Assembly (NCBI GenBank): GCA_964449895.1
Contig: CAYVBY010000031.1
Span: 1 to 8,712, forward strand
DNA: 8,712 bases
Direction of reading: 5' to 3'
DNA from: Intestinibacter sp964449895
Lineage (GTDB): Bacteria > Bacillota > Clostridia > Peptostreptococcales > Peptostreptococcaceae
Position numbers and translations under genes: made by a program. This document shows positions 1 through 5,835 of this stretch, in pieces (the stretch's first letter is position 1; every line of letters begins with the position of its first letter). The notes beneath the pieces are model-generated. The model was not told the origin of the DNA and did not search any database. It worked only from the letters and a program-made list of their open reading frames with translations.

Positions 1-45
1 GAACCGTATCACAAGTAAACTATTTTGATAATATTTATATAGTAT

Positions 46-74
46 TTTTTATATATTACTAATAGTGGTATAAT
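46..74 (+). promoter_or_regulatory. Putative sigma-A promoter of potD
   Basis: A perfect -10 hexamer TATAAT lies at 69-74 and is preceded by TG plus one base (66-68), the extended -10 pattern that compensates for a poor -35. The -35 position (46-51, TTTTTA, 17-nt spacer) matches weakly. A less likely alternative is TTGATA at 25-30 with TTTATA at 48-53. The position, about 27 nt upstream of the ribosome binding site of the next gene, suits a short leader. The motifs are seen; promoter activity is inferred. Confidence 0.55.
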
Positions 75-107
75 AAATAATTAAAAAATAAATGAAAGGA
101 GAATTAT

Positions 108-1166
108 ATGAAAAAATTATCAAAAATAATAGCTTTATCTATGTGTGTAATGATGGTGTGTTCATTATTTATAGGATGTAGTAAAAAACCTCAAGAACAA
201 ATCAACTTTTTCAACTATGGCGAAAACATAGATGATGAAACTATAAAGGAATTTGAAGAAACATACAATATAAAAGTAAATATGGAAACTTTTGATGATA
301 TGGAGGCTATGTACCAAAAGATAAATAGTGGTGCAGGTCAATATGATGTAGTTTTAGTATCAGATGCTTTAATGCCAAGAATGATTGAGAAAGGTCTTGT
401 TCAAGAATTAAATAAAGATAATATACCTAATATATCTCAAATGGACGAACAATATCTAGATTTAGAAATAGACCCAGGAAATAAATATTCAGTTCCTTAT
501 ATGTTTGGAACAATAGGTATTGTTTACAATAAAGATGTTGTAAAAGAAGAAGTTAATAGTTGGGATATTTTATGGGATGAAAAATATAAAGATCAAATTT
601 TTATGTTTGATACATATAGAGATACTATAGGAGTAGCTCTAAAAAAACTTGGATATTCTATGAATTCAACAAATGAAAAGGAAATAGAAGAAGCAAAGAA
701 TTTATTATTAGAACAAAGAAATTTAGTAAATCCAATATATGGAGTTGATAACGGGACAACTATGATTCCTGCTGGTGAAACTAATATAAATATGATTTGG
801 TCAGGAGAAGGATTAAATCTTCAAGAAGAATATCCTAATTTAGTTTATGTCGTTCCTGAAGATGGAGCTAATTTCTGGATTGATAGTTTATGTATAACAT
901 CTAATGCTAAAAATGTAGAGGGAGCTGAAAAGTTCATAAACTTTGTAAGTGACAAAGAAAGTGCTTTGAGAATAGCTGATGAAATAGGTTATACAACTCC
1001 TAACAAAGAAGCTAGATTAGAACAACCAGAAGATGTTCAAAACAATCCAAATGCATATATGCCAGAAGAAATTATGAATAGATGTGAAATTTATAAAGAT
1101 TTCACTCTAGAAATTAAAAAAATCTATGATGATGCGTGGACTGCTATAAAGGTAAATGAACAATAA
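108..1166 (+). CDS. potD: Polyamine ABC transporter substrate-binding lipoprotein (PotD-like)
   Basis: This 352-aa protein is the extracellular receptor of a spermidine/putrescine ABC importer. Residues 1-23 form a lipoprotein signal peptide (Lys-rich start, hydrophobic core, lipobox FIGC) with Cys24 as the lipidation site, so the mature protein should be anchored to the outer face of the membrane. The rest is a typical PotD fold: FFNYGENI (34-41) near the start, FDTYRD (167-172), IWSGEG (230-235) and FWIDS (256-260). In E. coli PotD the equivalent Asp, Trp and Trp-x-Asp positions contact the polyamine. The start is fixed by AAAGGAG at 95-101 and by the signal peptide. The permease and ATPase genes (potA, potB, potC) are not in the window. 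In many Firmicutes potD is the last gene of potABCD; the 107 nt before this gene contain a promoter, so it can be expressed alone. The family is clear; the exact ligand (spermidine or putrescine) is not. Confidence 0.9.
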   Translation: MKKLSKIIALSMCVMMVCSLFIGCSKKPQEQINFFNYGENIDDETIKEFEETYNIKVNMETFDDMEAMYQKINSGAGQYDVVLVSDALMPRMIEKGLVQELNKDNIPNISQMDEQYLDLEIDPGNKYSVPYMFGTIGIVYNKDVVKEEVNSWDILWDEKYKDQIFMFDTYRDTIGVALKKLGYSMNSTNEKEIEEAKNLLLEQRNLVNPIYGVDNGTTMIPAGETNINMIWSGEGLNLQEEYPNLVYVVPEDGANFWIDSLCITSNAKNVEGAEKFINFVSDKESALRIADEIGYTTPNKEARLEQPEDVQNNPNAYMPEEIMNRCEIYKDFTLEIKKIYDDAWTAIKVNEQ

Positions 1167-1198
1167 AATGTTCTATGTGAAACTTTTAGAATAAATAA

Positions 1199-1248
1199 AA
1201 AAGAGCAATACTGTTAGAAATCTTATCAGTATTGCTCTTTTGTTTAAG
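1199..1248. terminator. Bidirectional rho-independent terminator between potD and selO
   Basis: A 15-bp perfect stem (1199-1213 with 1227-1241) containing GAGC and CTG segments encloses a 13-nt loop. The right arm runs into TTTTGTTT on the plus strand, and the complement of the A-run at 1195-1202 gives a T-rich tail on the minus strand. It can therefore stop potD (stop at 1166) and selO (stop at 1244), which converge here. The selO stop codon lies only 3 nt from the stem. Confidence 0.93.
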
Positions 1249-2710
1249 TTCCACAATATGTTTTATATACATATTGTGAAGGCGTAGGAGGCTTTGCGTA
1301 ATCCTTTTGAAAATCTGAGTGTTCGTAAGGATTTGATAAAGCTTTTAAAAGATTATTCATAACTGAAAAATCACCATTTTTACCAGCTAAAATAGCTTCT
1401 TCAACTCTATGATTTCTAGGTATAATAGCAGGGTTGGAATTTTTCATTAAATTGAAGATTTCATCTTGTGATTTTCTTTGAGATGAAAGTCTAATTTTCC
1501 ATTTGTTGTTCCAATTTATAAATTCATCACTAATAAACATTCCACTATTGGGATAATTATTGAATGTCAAAGAGACAAAAGTATTAGTGAAATCTTCTTT
1601 ATATTTTTCCATAAGATTAAGTAATTCGTTTAAAAGTGCTTCATCTTCAGATTTTGGATCAAATATACCTATTTTAGAACTCATTTTAGAAATTATTTTT
1701 TGTCTACATAAATTAGGAAATGTAGATAGTGAGTTTTGAGCAAGTTCTATAGCTTTATTTTCATCTTCGTCTATTAATGTAAGTAAAGTTTCTGCAAATC
1801 TATATAGATTCCAATTTACCATAAGAACTTGATTTTTATAAGAATATCTTCCTTGAGTATCTATCGAACTAAATACAGTATTAGGGTCATAGTTATCCAT
1901 AAAAGCACATGGTCCATAGTCGATAGTCTCACCGCAAATGCTCATATTATCGGTATTTAAAACACCATGTATAAAACCTATACTCTGCCATTTTGAAACG
2001 AGTTCAGCCTGTAAAGAAATAACTTCATCTAGTAAAGCTAGATATTTATTTTTACTATTTTCTAAAAATGGAAAATGTCTTTTTATTGTATAGTCCGCAA
2101 GAGATTTTAGTGCATCTTCATCAAGCATATATGCTGCATATTCAAATGTACCAAATCTAATATGGCTAGATGCTACTCTTGTTAATATAGCTCCTTGTTC
2201 TATATTTTCGCGATATACCTCTTCACCAGTTAATATAACGGATAAGCTTCTAGTAGTAGGTATTTTTAATCCATACATTGCTTCACTAATTATATATTCT
2301 CGTATCATAGGACCAAGTACAGCTCTTCCATCACCATTTCTAGAGTAAGGTGTTTTACCAGAGCCTTTAAGTTGAATATCAAATCTTTTTCCTAAAGGGG
2401 TAATTTGTTCACCTATCAATAAGGCACGTCCATCTCCTAGCATAGAAAAATGTCCAAATTGATGACCTGCATAAGCTTGAGATATGTATGCACCATTATC
2501 TATTTTTTTATTTCCAGAAAGAATATCTATACCATCATTAGATTTTAAGTAATCAACATTTATACCAAGAGATTTGGATAAATTATCATTTAACATAACT
2601 AATTTAGGAGATTTTACAGGTTTTAAATTAACATGACTATAAAAATTTGGGGGTAAATTTATATATGAATTATCAAAATTAAATCCAGTGTTATAAGTTT
2701 TATTTATCAT
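1244..2710 (-). CDS. selO: Protein adenylyltransferase SelO (YdiU/UPF0061 family)
   Basis: This 488-aa protein belongs to the SelO pseudokinases, which bind ATP in an inverted orientation and transfer AMP to Ser/Thr/Tyr of target proteins; the E. coli enzyme acts on redox-related proteins. Family signatures are clear: AGHQFGHF and LGDGRA (81-96), QLKGSGKTPYSR (113-124, with the nucleotide-binding Lys115), IREYIISEAM (136-145), LTRVASSHIRFGTFE (176-190), HGVLNTDN (249-256) and the metal-binding DYGP (264-267). The length is normal. It ends in Cys486-Gly-Thr; Cys486 (codon TGT) sits where animal SelO has selenocysteine, and Cys259 and Cys268 near the active site could be redox partners (inferred). 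It is convergent with potD and divergent from the HAD gene, so it is monocistronic here. The first ATG gives the N-terminus expected for the family, but it lacks a normally spaced ribosome binding site. Confidence 0.95.
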   Translation of the reverse strand: MINKTYNTGFNFDNSYINLPPNFYSHVNLKPVKSPKLVMLNDNLSKSLGINVDYLKSNDGIDILSGNKKIDNGAYISQAYAGHQFGHFSMLGDGRALLIGEQITPLGKRFDIQLKGSGKTPYSRNGDGRAVLGPMIREYIISEAMYGLKIPTTRSLSVILTGEEVYRENIEQGAILTRVASSHIRFGTFEYAAYMLDEDALKSLADYTIKRHFPFLENSKNKYLALLDEVISLQAELVSKWQSIGFIHGVLNTDNMSICGETIDYGPCAFMDNYDPNTVFSSIDTQGRYSYKNQVLMVNWNLYRFAETLLTLIDEDENKAIELAQNSLSTFPNLCRQKIISKMSSKIGIFDPKSEDEALLNELLNLMEKYKEDFTNTFVSLTFNNYPNSGMFISDEFINWNNKWKIRLSSQRKSQDEIFNLMKNSNPAIIPRNHRVEEAILAGKNGDFSVMNNLLKALSNPYEHSDFQKDYAKPPTPSQYVYKTYCGT

Positions 2711-2743
2711 AATATATTGAGTGATATTAGATCCCTCTTTTCG

Positions 2744-2751
2744 CCTCCTTT
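2744..2751 (-). promoter_or_regulatory. Strong Shine-Dalgarno sequence displaced from the selO start
   Basis: On the minus strand AAAGGAGG lies at 2751-2744, but the selO ATG begins at 2710, leaving a 33-nt gap where 5-10 nt is usual. A second, weaker GAGGG lies at 2737-2733, 22 nt away. No ATG, GTG or TTG follows either at normal spacing. The selO frame stays open back to a TAA at 2752-2750, so a non-standard start (for example ATC at 2725-2723, 7 nt after GAGGG) is formally possible. This is the only recognisable ribosome binding site for selO. Confidence 0.6.
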
Positions 2752-2782
2752 ACATAATATTAATTAAATATCTTATTATTTA

Positions 2783-2796
2783 ATATACCCGTATAT
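2783..2796. repeat. 14-bp palindrome ATATAC-CC-GTATAT, copy 1
   Basis: This is a perfect dyad of two 6-bp half-sites with a 2-bp centre, located upstream of selO. The minus-strand reading includes TATATT (2787-2782), a possible -10 for selO, so a protein bound here could block that promoter. Almost the same 14 bp occurs in the cysS leader (3749-3762). The sequence and symmetry are seen; an operator role is inferred. Confidence 0.4.
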
Positions 2797-2827
2797 ATGA
2801 AATAAAAACTTTATTTATTTGTAACAT

Positions 2828-2876
2828 CAAGAAATAGTTGTAATATAAAAGTGATTTAAATAATAATTATTTCTTG
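2828..2876 (+). repeat. 14-pair inverted repeat in the selO/HAD intergenic region
   Basis: CAAGAAATA (2828-2836) is perfectly complementary to TATTTCTTG (2868-2876), and pairing extends inward by five more pairs, two of them G-U, to 2841/2863, leaving a 21-nt loop. The G-U pairs form only in RNA read from the plus strand, towards the HAD gene. No T-run follows, so it is not an intrinsic terminator. It could be a leader structure or a protein-binding dyad. Confidence 0.4.
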
Positions 2877-2877
2877 G

Positions 2878-2889
2878 AAATCTAGATTT
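2878..2889. repeat. 12-bp perfect palindrome AAATCTAGATTT
   Basis: This self-complementary site lies one base after the preceding inverted repeat and 80 nt upstream of the HAD gene. It has a central CTAG. Its position between two divergent genes suits an operator, but no regulator is recognisable from the sequence. Confidence 0.3.
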
Positions 2890-2969
2890 GTATAGTAATA
2901 TATATAATAATAATTTCTATACTTTCATTTATAGAGTTATTTAATAAATTTGAGTAGGTTGATAAAAAT

Positions 2970-3602
2970 ATGAGAAAAAAAGAAAAATTATTAATTTTTG
3001 ATATGGATGGAACTTTATTAGATTCAATGGAGTTTTGGAGAAAATTAGGTAGATTGTATTTAGAAAGTAAAGGAAAGGCAGTTCAGGATGATTTAGAAGA
3101 AATAATAAATCCTATGACACTTGAAGAATCTGCATCTTATTTTAAATTTACTTATAAATTAAAAGAAGATGTAGATACTATAATCAAACAAATATTAGAT
3201 CTTATAAAAGATAAATATTTATATGAAATTCCTTTAAAGAAAGGAGCTTATAATTATTTAAAAAGTATGAAGGAAAAAGGCAATTTGATGTGCATTCTTA
3301 CTACATCTGAAAAAAGTCTAGCTATAGCTGCTTTAAAAAGAAATGGTGTATTAAATTTATTTGATGAAGTTTATACAGATAGAGATTTTGATATGAGCAA
3401 ACGAGAACCGAAATTATATACAAATGTTTGTGAGAAGATGAATGTAAATTCTAATAGTGTTATAGTATATGAAGATTCATTATATGCAGTAGAAAGTGCT
3501 AAGAGGGCTGGATGTACAGTAATAGGAGTATATGATGATTACTCAAAAAACGACTGGGAAAAAATTAAATTTATTGCGGATAAAGTTATAATTAATTTTT
3601 AA
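2970..3602 (+). CDS. HAD-family hydrolase (phosphoglycolate phosphatase/beta-phosphoglucomutase-like)
   Basis: This 210-aa cytosolic protein has the four haloacid dehalogenase motifs in order: DMDGT (11-15, nucleophile Asp11 and acid/base Asp13), a Thr in ILTTS (109-113) for motif II, Lys148 in REPK for motif III, and YEDS (167-170, Mg2+-binding acids) for motif IV. Residues of about 16-85 form a small helical cap, placing it in subfamily IA with Gph-like phosphatases and beta-phosphoglucomutases. The substrate is probably a small phosphorylated metabolite but cannot be named; TTS rather than a sugar-specific motif gives no further clue. The ribosome binding site is weak (GAGTAGG at 2952-2958, 11 nt from ATG). 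The gene stands alone: the upstream neighbour is divergent and cysS follows after 208 nt with its own promoter. No GC-rich terminator follows, only A/U hairpins (such as 3601-3607 with 3615-3621). Confidence 0.88.
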   Translation: MRKKEKLLIFDMDGTLLDSMEFWRKLGRLYLESKGKAVQDDLEEIINPMTLEESASYFKFTYKLKEDVDTIIKQILDLIKDKYLYEIPLKKGAYNYLKSMKEKGNLMCILTTSEKSLAIAALKRNGVLNLFDEVYTDRDFDMSKREPKLYTNVCEKMNVNSNSVIVYEDSLYAVESAKRAGCTVIGVYDDYSKNDWEKIKFIADKVIINF

Positions 3603-3687
3603 AATAATAAAAATTTATTTTAATATTTTTAAGAAATATATTAAGCAAAAACTATTATCAAAGTAATAAAAATTATTTTTATATATG

Positions 3688-3715
3688 TTGTTAAAATTGT
3701 GTAATATTGTATAAT
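3688..3715 (+). promoter_or_regulatory. Putative sigma-A promoter of cysS-mrnC
   Basis: TTGTTA at 3688-3693 and a perfect TATAAT at 3710-3715 are separated by 16 nt. Transcription would begin near 3722 and give a leader of about 90 nt. The leader has no T-box: the conserved GGGTGG-type antiterminator sequence is absent and the space is too short. Confidence 0.6.
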
Positions 3716-3748
3716 AATATAGTGGATAGTTGATACTTAACAACAAAA

Positions 3749-3762
3749 ATATACTCGTATAT
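3749..3762. repeat. 14-bp palindrome ATATAC-TC-GTATAT, copy 2
   Basis: This has the same half-sites and spacing as the site upstream of selO (2783-2796); including the preceding A, 14 of 15 bases agree. Here it lies about 30-40 nt downstream of the predicted cysS transcription start, where a bound protein could act as a roadblock. In RNA it could form only a short A/U hairpin. Confidence 0.4.
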
Positions 3763-3765
3763 GAG

Positions 3766-3787
3766 ATTCAATTAAATCAAATTGAAT
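3766..3787 (+). repeat. 8-bp hairpin just upstream of the cysS ribosome binding site
   Basis: ATTCAATT (3766-3773) and AATTGAAT (3780-3787) form a perfect stem with a 6-nt loop, ending 8 nt before the Shine-Dalgarno sequence. It is largely A/U and of modest stability. It is the only notable secondary structure in the cysS leader besides the palindrome before it. Confidence 0.35.
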
Positions 3788-3795
3788 TAAAAAGA

Positions 3796-3806
3796 GGAGA
3801 GGTGAT
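3796..3806 (+). promoter_or_regulatory. Ribosome binding site that fixes the cysS GTG start
   Basis: GGAGAGGTGAT resembles an extended Shine-Dalgarno sequence and leaves 8 nt between GAGAGG and the GTG at 3811. The open frame continues upstream to a TTG at 3730, but the extra 27 residues match no part of the CysRS family and that TTG has no ribosome binding site. Confidence 0.8.
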
Positions 3807-3810
3807 TATC

Positions 3811-5208
3811 GTGAAATTATATAATACATTATCACGTAAAAAAGAAGAATTTAAACCAATTGAAGAGGGCAAGGTGAAAATGTATGTTTGTGGTCCTACA
3901 GTATATAACTTCATACATATAGGAAATGCAAGACCTTTTATAATATTTGATACATTAAGAAGATATTTAGAATATAGAGGTTATGATGTTACATACGTTC
4001 AAAATTTCACAGATGTAGACGATAAAATAATAAAAAGAAGTCATGAAGAAAATATTACTCCAGAAGAAGTTGCAACTAAATATATAAAAGAATATTTTGT
4101 AGATGCAGATGGATTAGGTATAAAAAGAGCTAATGTGCATCCTCAAGTAACTGATAATATAGAACAAATAATAGCTTTCGTAAAAGAATTAGAAGATAAA
4201 GGCTATGCTTATGCTGTTAATGGAGATGTTTATTTTGATACTAAAAAATTCAAAGACTATGGAAAACTTTCTGGTATAAAACAAGAAGAACTAGAAGCAG
4301 GAGCAAGAATAGAAGTAAATGATCAAAAAAGACATCCAATGGATTTCGTTTTATGGAAAGCTAAAAAAGAAGGTGAACCAGGATGGATAAGTCCATGGGG
4401 TGAAGGTAGACCAGGATGGCATATAGAATGTTCTGTTATGTCTAATAGATATTTAGGAGAAACTATAGATATACATGCGGGTGGACAAGACTTAAAATTC
4501 CCACACCATGAAAATGAAATAGCTCAAAGTGAAGCTAGAAGCGGAAAGAATTTCTCAAATTATTGGTTACATAATGAATACATAAATGTAAATAATGAAA
4601 AAATGAGTAAATCTTTAGGTAATTTCTTTACAGTTAGAGAAATATCAGAAGTTTATGATTTAGATGTAGTTAGATTCTTTATGTTATCTACACATTATAG
4701 AAACCCAATAAACTTCAGTGATGAAATACTAAATCAATCTAAAGCTGGCCTTGAAAGATTATACAATGCTAAAGAAAAAGTTGTATTTACAATAAATAAT
4801 CTTGAAGATACAAAGATAACTGAAGAAGAAGCTAAATTACAAGATGAATTAGCTGGATTTAGACAAAAATTCATAGATGCTATGGATGATGATGTTAATA
4901 CAGCAGATGCAGTGAGTGCAATATTTGAATTAGCTAAATTTATGAATAGTAATGTCACTGAAAAATCTTCAAAAGAATTTGCTCAAAAGGTATTAGACGA
5001 ATTTAATGAATTAACTTCAGTTTTAAATATCGTAAACGACAAAAAAGAAGAAATGCTAGATGAAGAAATAGAAAACTTAATAGCTCAAAGAACAGAAGCT
5101 AAGAAAAATAAAAATTTCCAATTAGCAGATGAAATAAGACAACAATTACTAGATAAAGGCATTGTTCTTGAAGATACAAGACAAGGCGTAAAATGGAAAA
5201 GAGCATAA
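3811..5208 (+). CDS. cysS: Cysteine--tRNA ligase
   Basis: Class I aminoacyl-tRNA synthetase charging tRNA-Cys with cysteine in the cytosol. Counted from the GTG start it has 465 aa, the usual bacterial length. The Rossmann catalytic core shows HIGN (36-39, the HIGH motif) and KMSKS (264-268). The catalytic zinc ligands, which discriminate cysteine, are all present: Cys27 (in YVCGPT), Cys207 (in HIECS), and His232 and Glu236 (in PHHENE). NFTDVDDK (65-72) is another family block. The C-terminal part (about 300-465) is the helical anticodon-binding region and ends in the typical VKWKR. The GTG start is chosen from the ribosome binding site and the family N-terminus MKLYNTLSRK. mrnC follows after 3 nt, so the two are cotranscribed and probably coupled. 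No T-box is present, so cysteine-responsive control of that type is not supported. Confidence 0.97.
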   Translation: MKLYNTLSRKKEEFKPIEEGKVKMYVCGPTVYNFIHIGNARPFIIFDTLRRYLEYRGYDVTYVQNFTDVDDKIIKRSHEENITPEEVATKYIKEYFVDADGLGIKRANVHPQVTDNIEQIIAFVKELEDKGYAYAVNGDVYFDTKKFKDYGKLSGIKQEELEAGARIEVNDQKRHPMDFVLWKAKKEGEPGWISPWGEGRPGWHIECSVMSNRYLGETIDIHAGGQDLKFPHHENEIAQSEARSGKNFSNYWLHNEYINVNNEKMSKSLGNFFTVREISEVYDLDVVRFFMLSTHYRNPINFSDEILNQSKAGLERLYNAKEKVVFTINNLEDTKITEEEAKLQDELAGFRQKFIDAMDDDVNTADAVSAIFELAKFMNSNVTEKSSKEFAQKVLDEFNELTSVLNIVNDKKEEMLDEEIENLIAQRTEAKKNKNFQLADEIRQQLLDKGIVLEDTRQGVKWKRA

Positions 5209-5211
5209 AAT

Positions 5212-5607
5212 ATGGAAAAAATACAATTAATAACTATGTCTCCTTTAGTTTTAGCTTATTTAGGAGATACAGTTTATGAATCTTATATTAGAGAACATCT
5301 AATAAGACAAAATATAAATAGAAAAGTTAATAATCTTCATAAATTAGCTATACAATATTCTAAAGCTAAAGCACAGGCAACAATAATACATGAATTAGAA
5401 GGGGAGTTAACAGAAGAAGAACTTAGAATTTTTAAAAGAGGTAGAAATCAAAAACCTCATACTACTCCTAAAAATGCTGATATCATAGATTATAAATGTG
5501 CTACAGGTTTTGAAGCTTTAATAGGATTTTTATACCTTAGTGAAGATAAAAAACGATTAGAATATATAATTCAAAAGAGTATAGAGATTATAGAACGAAA
5601 TATTTAA
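5212..5607 (+). CDS. mrnC: Mini-ribonuclease 3 (23S rRNA maturation)
   Basis: This 131-aa protein is a stand-alone RNase III catalytic domain without a double-stranded-RNA-binding domain. In Bacillus subtilis Mini-III dimers trim both ends of the 23S rRNA precursor stem. LAYLGDTVYE (14-23), with Asp19 as the catalytic acid, is the first signature, and ATGFEALIGFLYL (97-109), with Glu101, is the second metal-binding block. The basic stretch KRGRNQKPHTTPK (75-87) is conserved in the family and probably contacts RNA. The ATG lies 3 nt after the cysS stop and has only a poor ribosome binding site, which suggests translational coupling to cysS. The cysS-mrnC pairing is conserved across Firmicutes. 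A strong terminator follows the stop codon. Confidence 0.95.
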   Translation: MEKIQLITMSPLVLAYLGDTVYESYIREHLIRQNINRKVNNLHKLAIQYSKAKAQATIIHELEGELTEEELRIFKRGRNQKPHTTPKNADIIDYKCATGFEALIGFLYLSEDKKRLEYIIQKSIEIIERNI

Positions 5608-5610
5608 TAT

Positions 5611-5664
5611 AAAAACACCACTTTTAAGCATATTTTAAAGTTTTGTATAAAAGTGGTGTTTTTT
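5611..5664 (+). terminator. Rho-independent terminator after mrnC
   Basis: A perfect 16-bp stem (5611-5626 with 5648-5663) contains CACCAC/GTGGTG, encloses a 21-nt loop and ends in six T. It separates cysS-mrnC from thyX and the genes after it. A T-rich complement on the other side could also work on the minus strand, although no minus-strand gene ends here. Confidence 0.92.
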
Positions 5665-5704
5665 ATAATATAAATTTTTCTAATTAAATAATATTTTTTT
5701 AGTG

Positions 5705-5710
5705 TATAAT
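5705..5710 (+). promoter_or_regulatory. Putative -10 element of the thyX-rlmB-rae1 unit
   Basis: TATAAT is perfect and sits between the upstream terminator and thyX, and like the cysS -10 it is part of TGTATAATAA. The -35 position (about 5682-5687) has no good match. Transcription would begin near 5717 and give a leader of about 120 nt. Confidence 0.45.
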
Positions 5711-5721
5711 AAGACTTATAA

Positions 5722-5745
5722 AAACTTTATTTTTAAATAAAGTTT
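5722..5745 (+). repeat. Perfect inverted repeat at the predicted 5' end of the thyX mRNA
   Basis: AAACTTTATTT (5722-5732) and AAATAAAGTTT (5735-5745) are exact complements around two T. AATATTTTTTG follows, so the element resembles a weak A/U terminator or attenuator. It starts only about 5 nt after the predicted transcription start, where a stem could also protect the 5' end. One G-C pair only. Confidence 0.45.
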
Positions 5746-5785
5746 AATATTTTTTGTAAAAGGAAAAAATGTATTAATTCATAAA

Positions 5786-5816
5786 TATATAAATTAATCA
5801 ATAATTAATTTATATA
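5786..5816 (+). repeat. 13-bp perfect hairpin abutting the thyX ribosome binding site
   Basis: The arms 5786-5798 and 5804-5816 pair perfectly with a 5-nt loop (CAATA). The stem ends 3 nt before AAAGGAGG (5820-5827). The left arm also has a competing partner: ATTAATT at 5773-5779 pairs with AATTAAT at 5792-5798. Two exclusive structures next to a ribosome binding site are compatible with translational control, but the stem is entirely A/U. Confidence 0.5.
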
Positions 5817-5835
5817 GCTAAAGGAGGACATTATT

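Noticed and set aside
1..18. Tail of an upstream gene (GAA CCG TAT CAC AAG TAA)
   Set aside because: Five codons before a stop are too few to distinguish a C-terminus from intergenic DNA.
1247..1258. Selenocysteine codon in selO
   Set aside because: The codon is TGT (Cys) and the stop is TAA; no in-frame TGA or SECIS-like hairpin is needed to explain the end.
2890..2969. Promoter of the HAD gene
   Set aside because: Several AT-rich hexamers fit a -10 (TATAAT 2903-2908, TATACT 2918-2923), but none has a credible -35, so I could not choose one.
3601..3677. Terminator after the HAD gene
   Set aside because: Only pure A/U hairpins of 5-7 bp are present (3601-3621, 3665-3677); such stems are common by chance in this composition.
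3730..3810. N-terminal extension of CysS from a TTG codon
   Set aside because: No ribosome binding site precedes the TTG, the extra residues do not resemble CysRS, and a good Shine-Dalgarno sequence lies inside the extension in front of the GTG at 3811.
3603..3810. T-box riboswitch or cysteine leader peptide before cysS
   Set aside because: No T-box consensus is present. A short ATG frame at 3685 with one Cys codon overlaps the promoter and would not be transcribed; ATG 3761 gives only four codons.
4734..4958. Minus-strand open frame inside cysS
   Set aside because: It is antisense to strongly conserved coding sequence, has low-complexity composition and no family resemblance.
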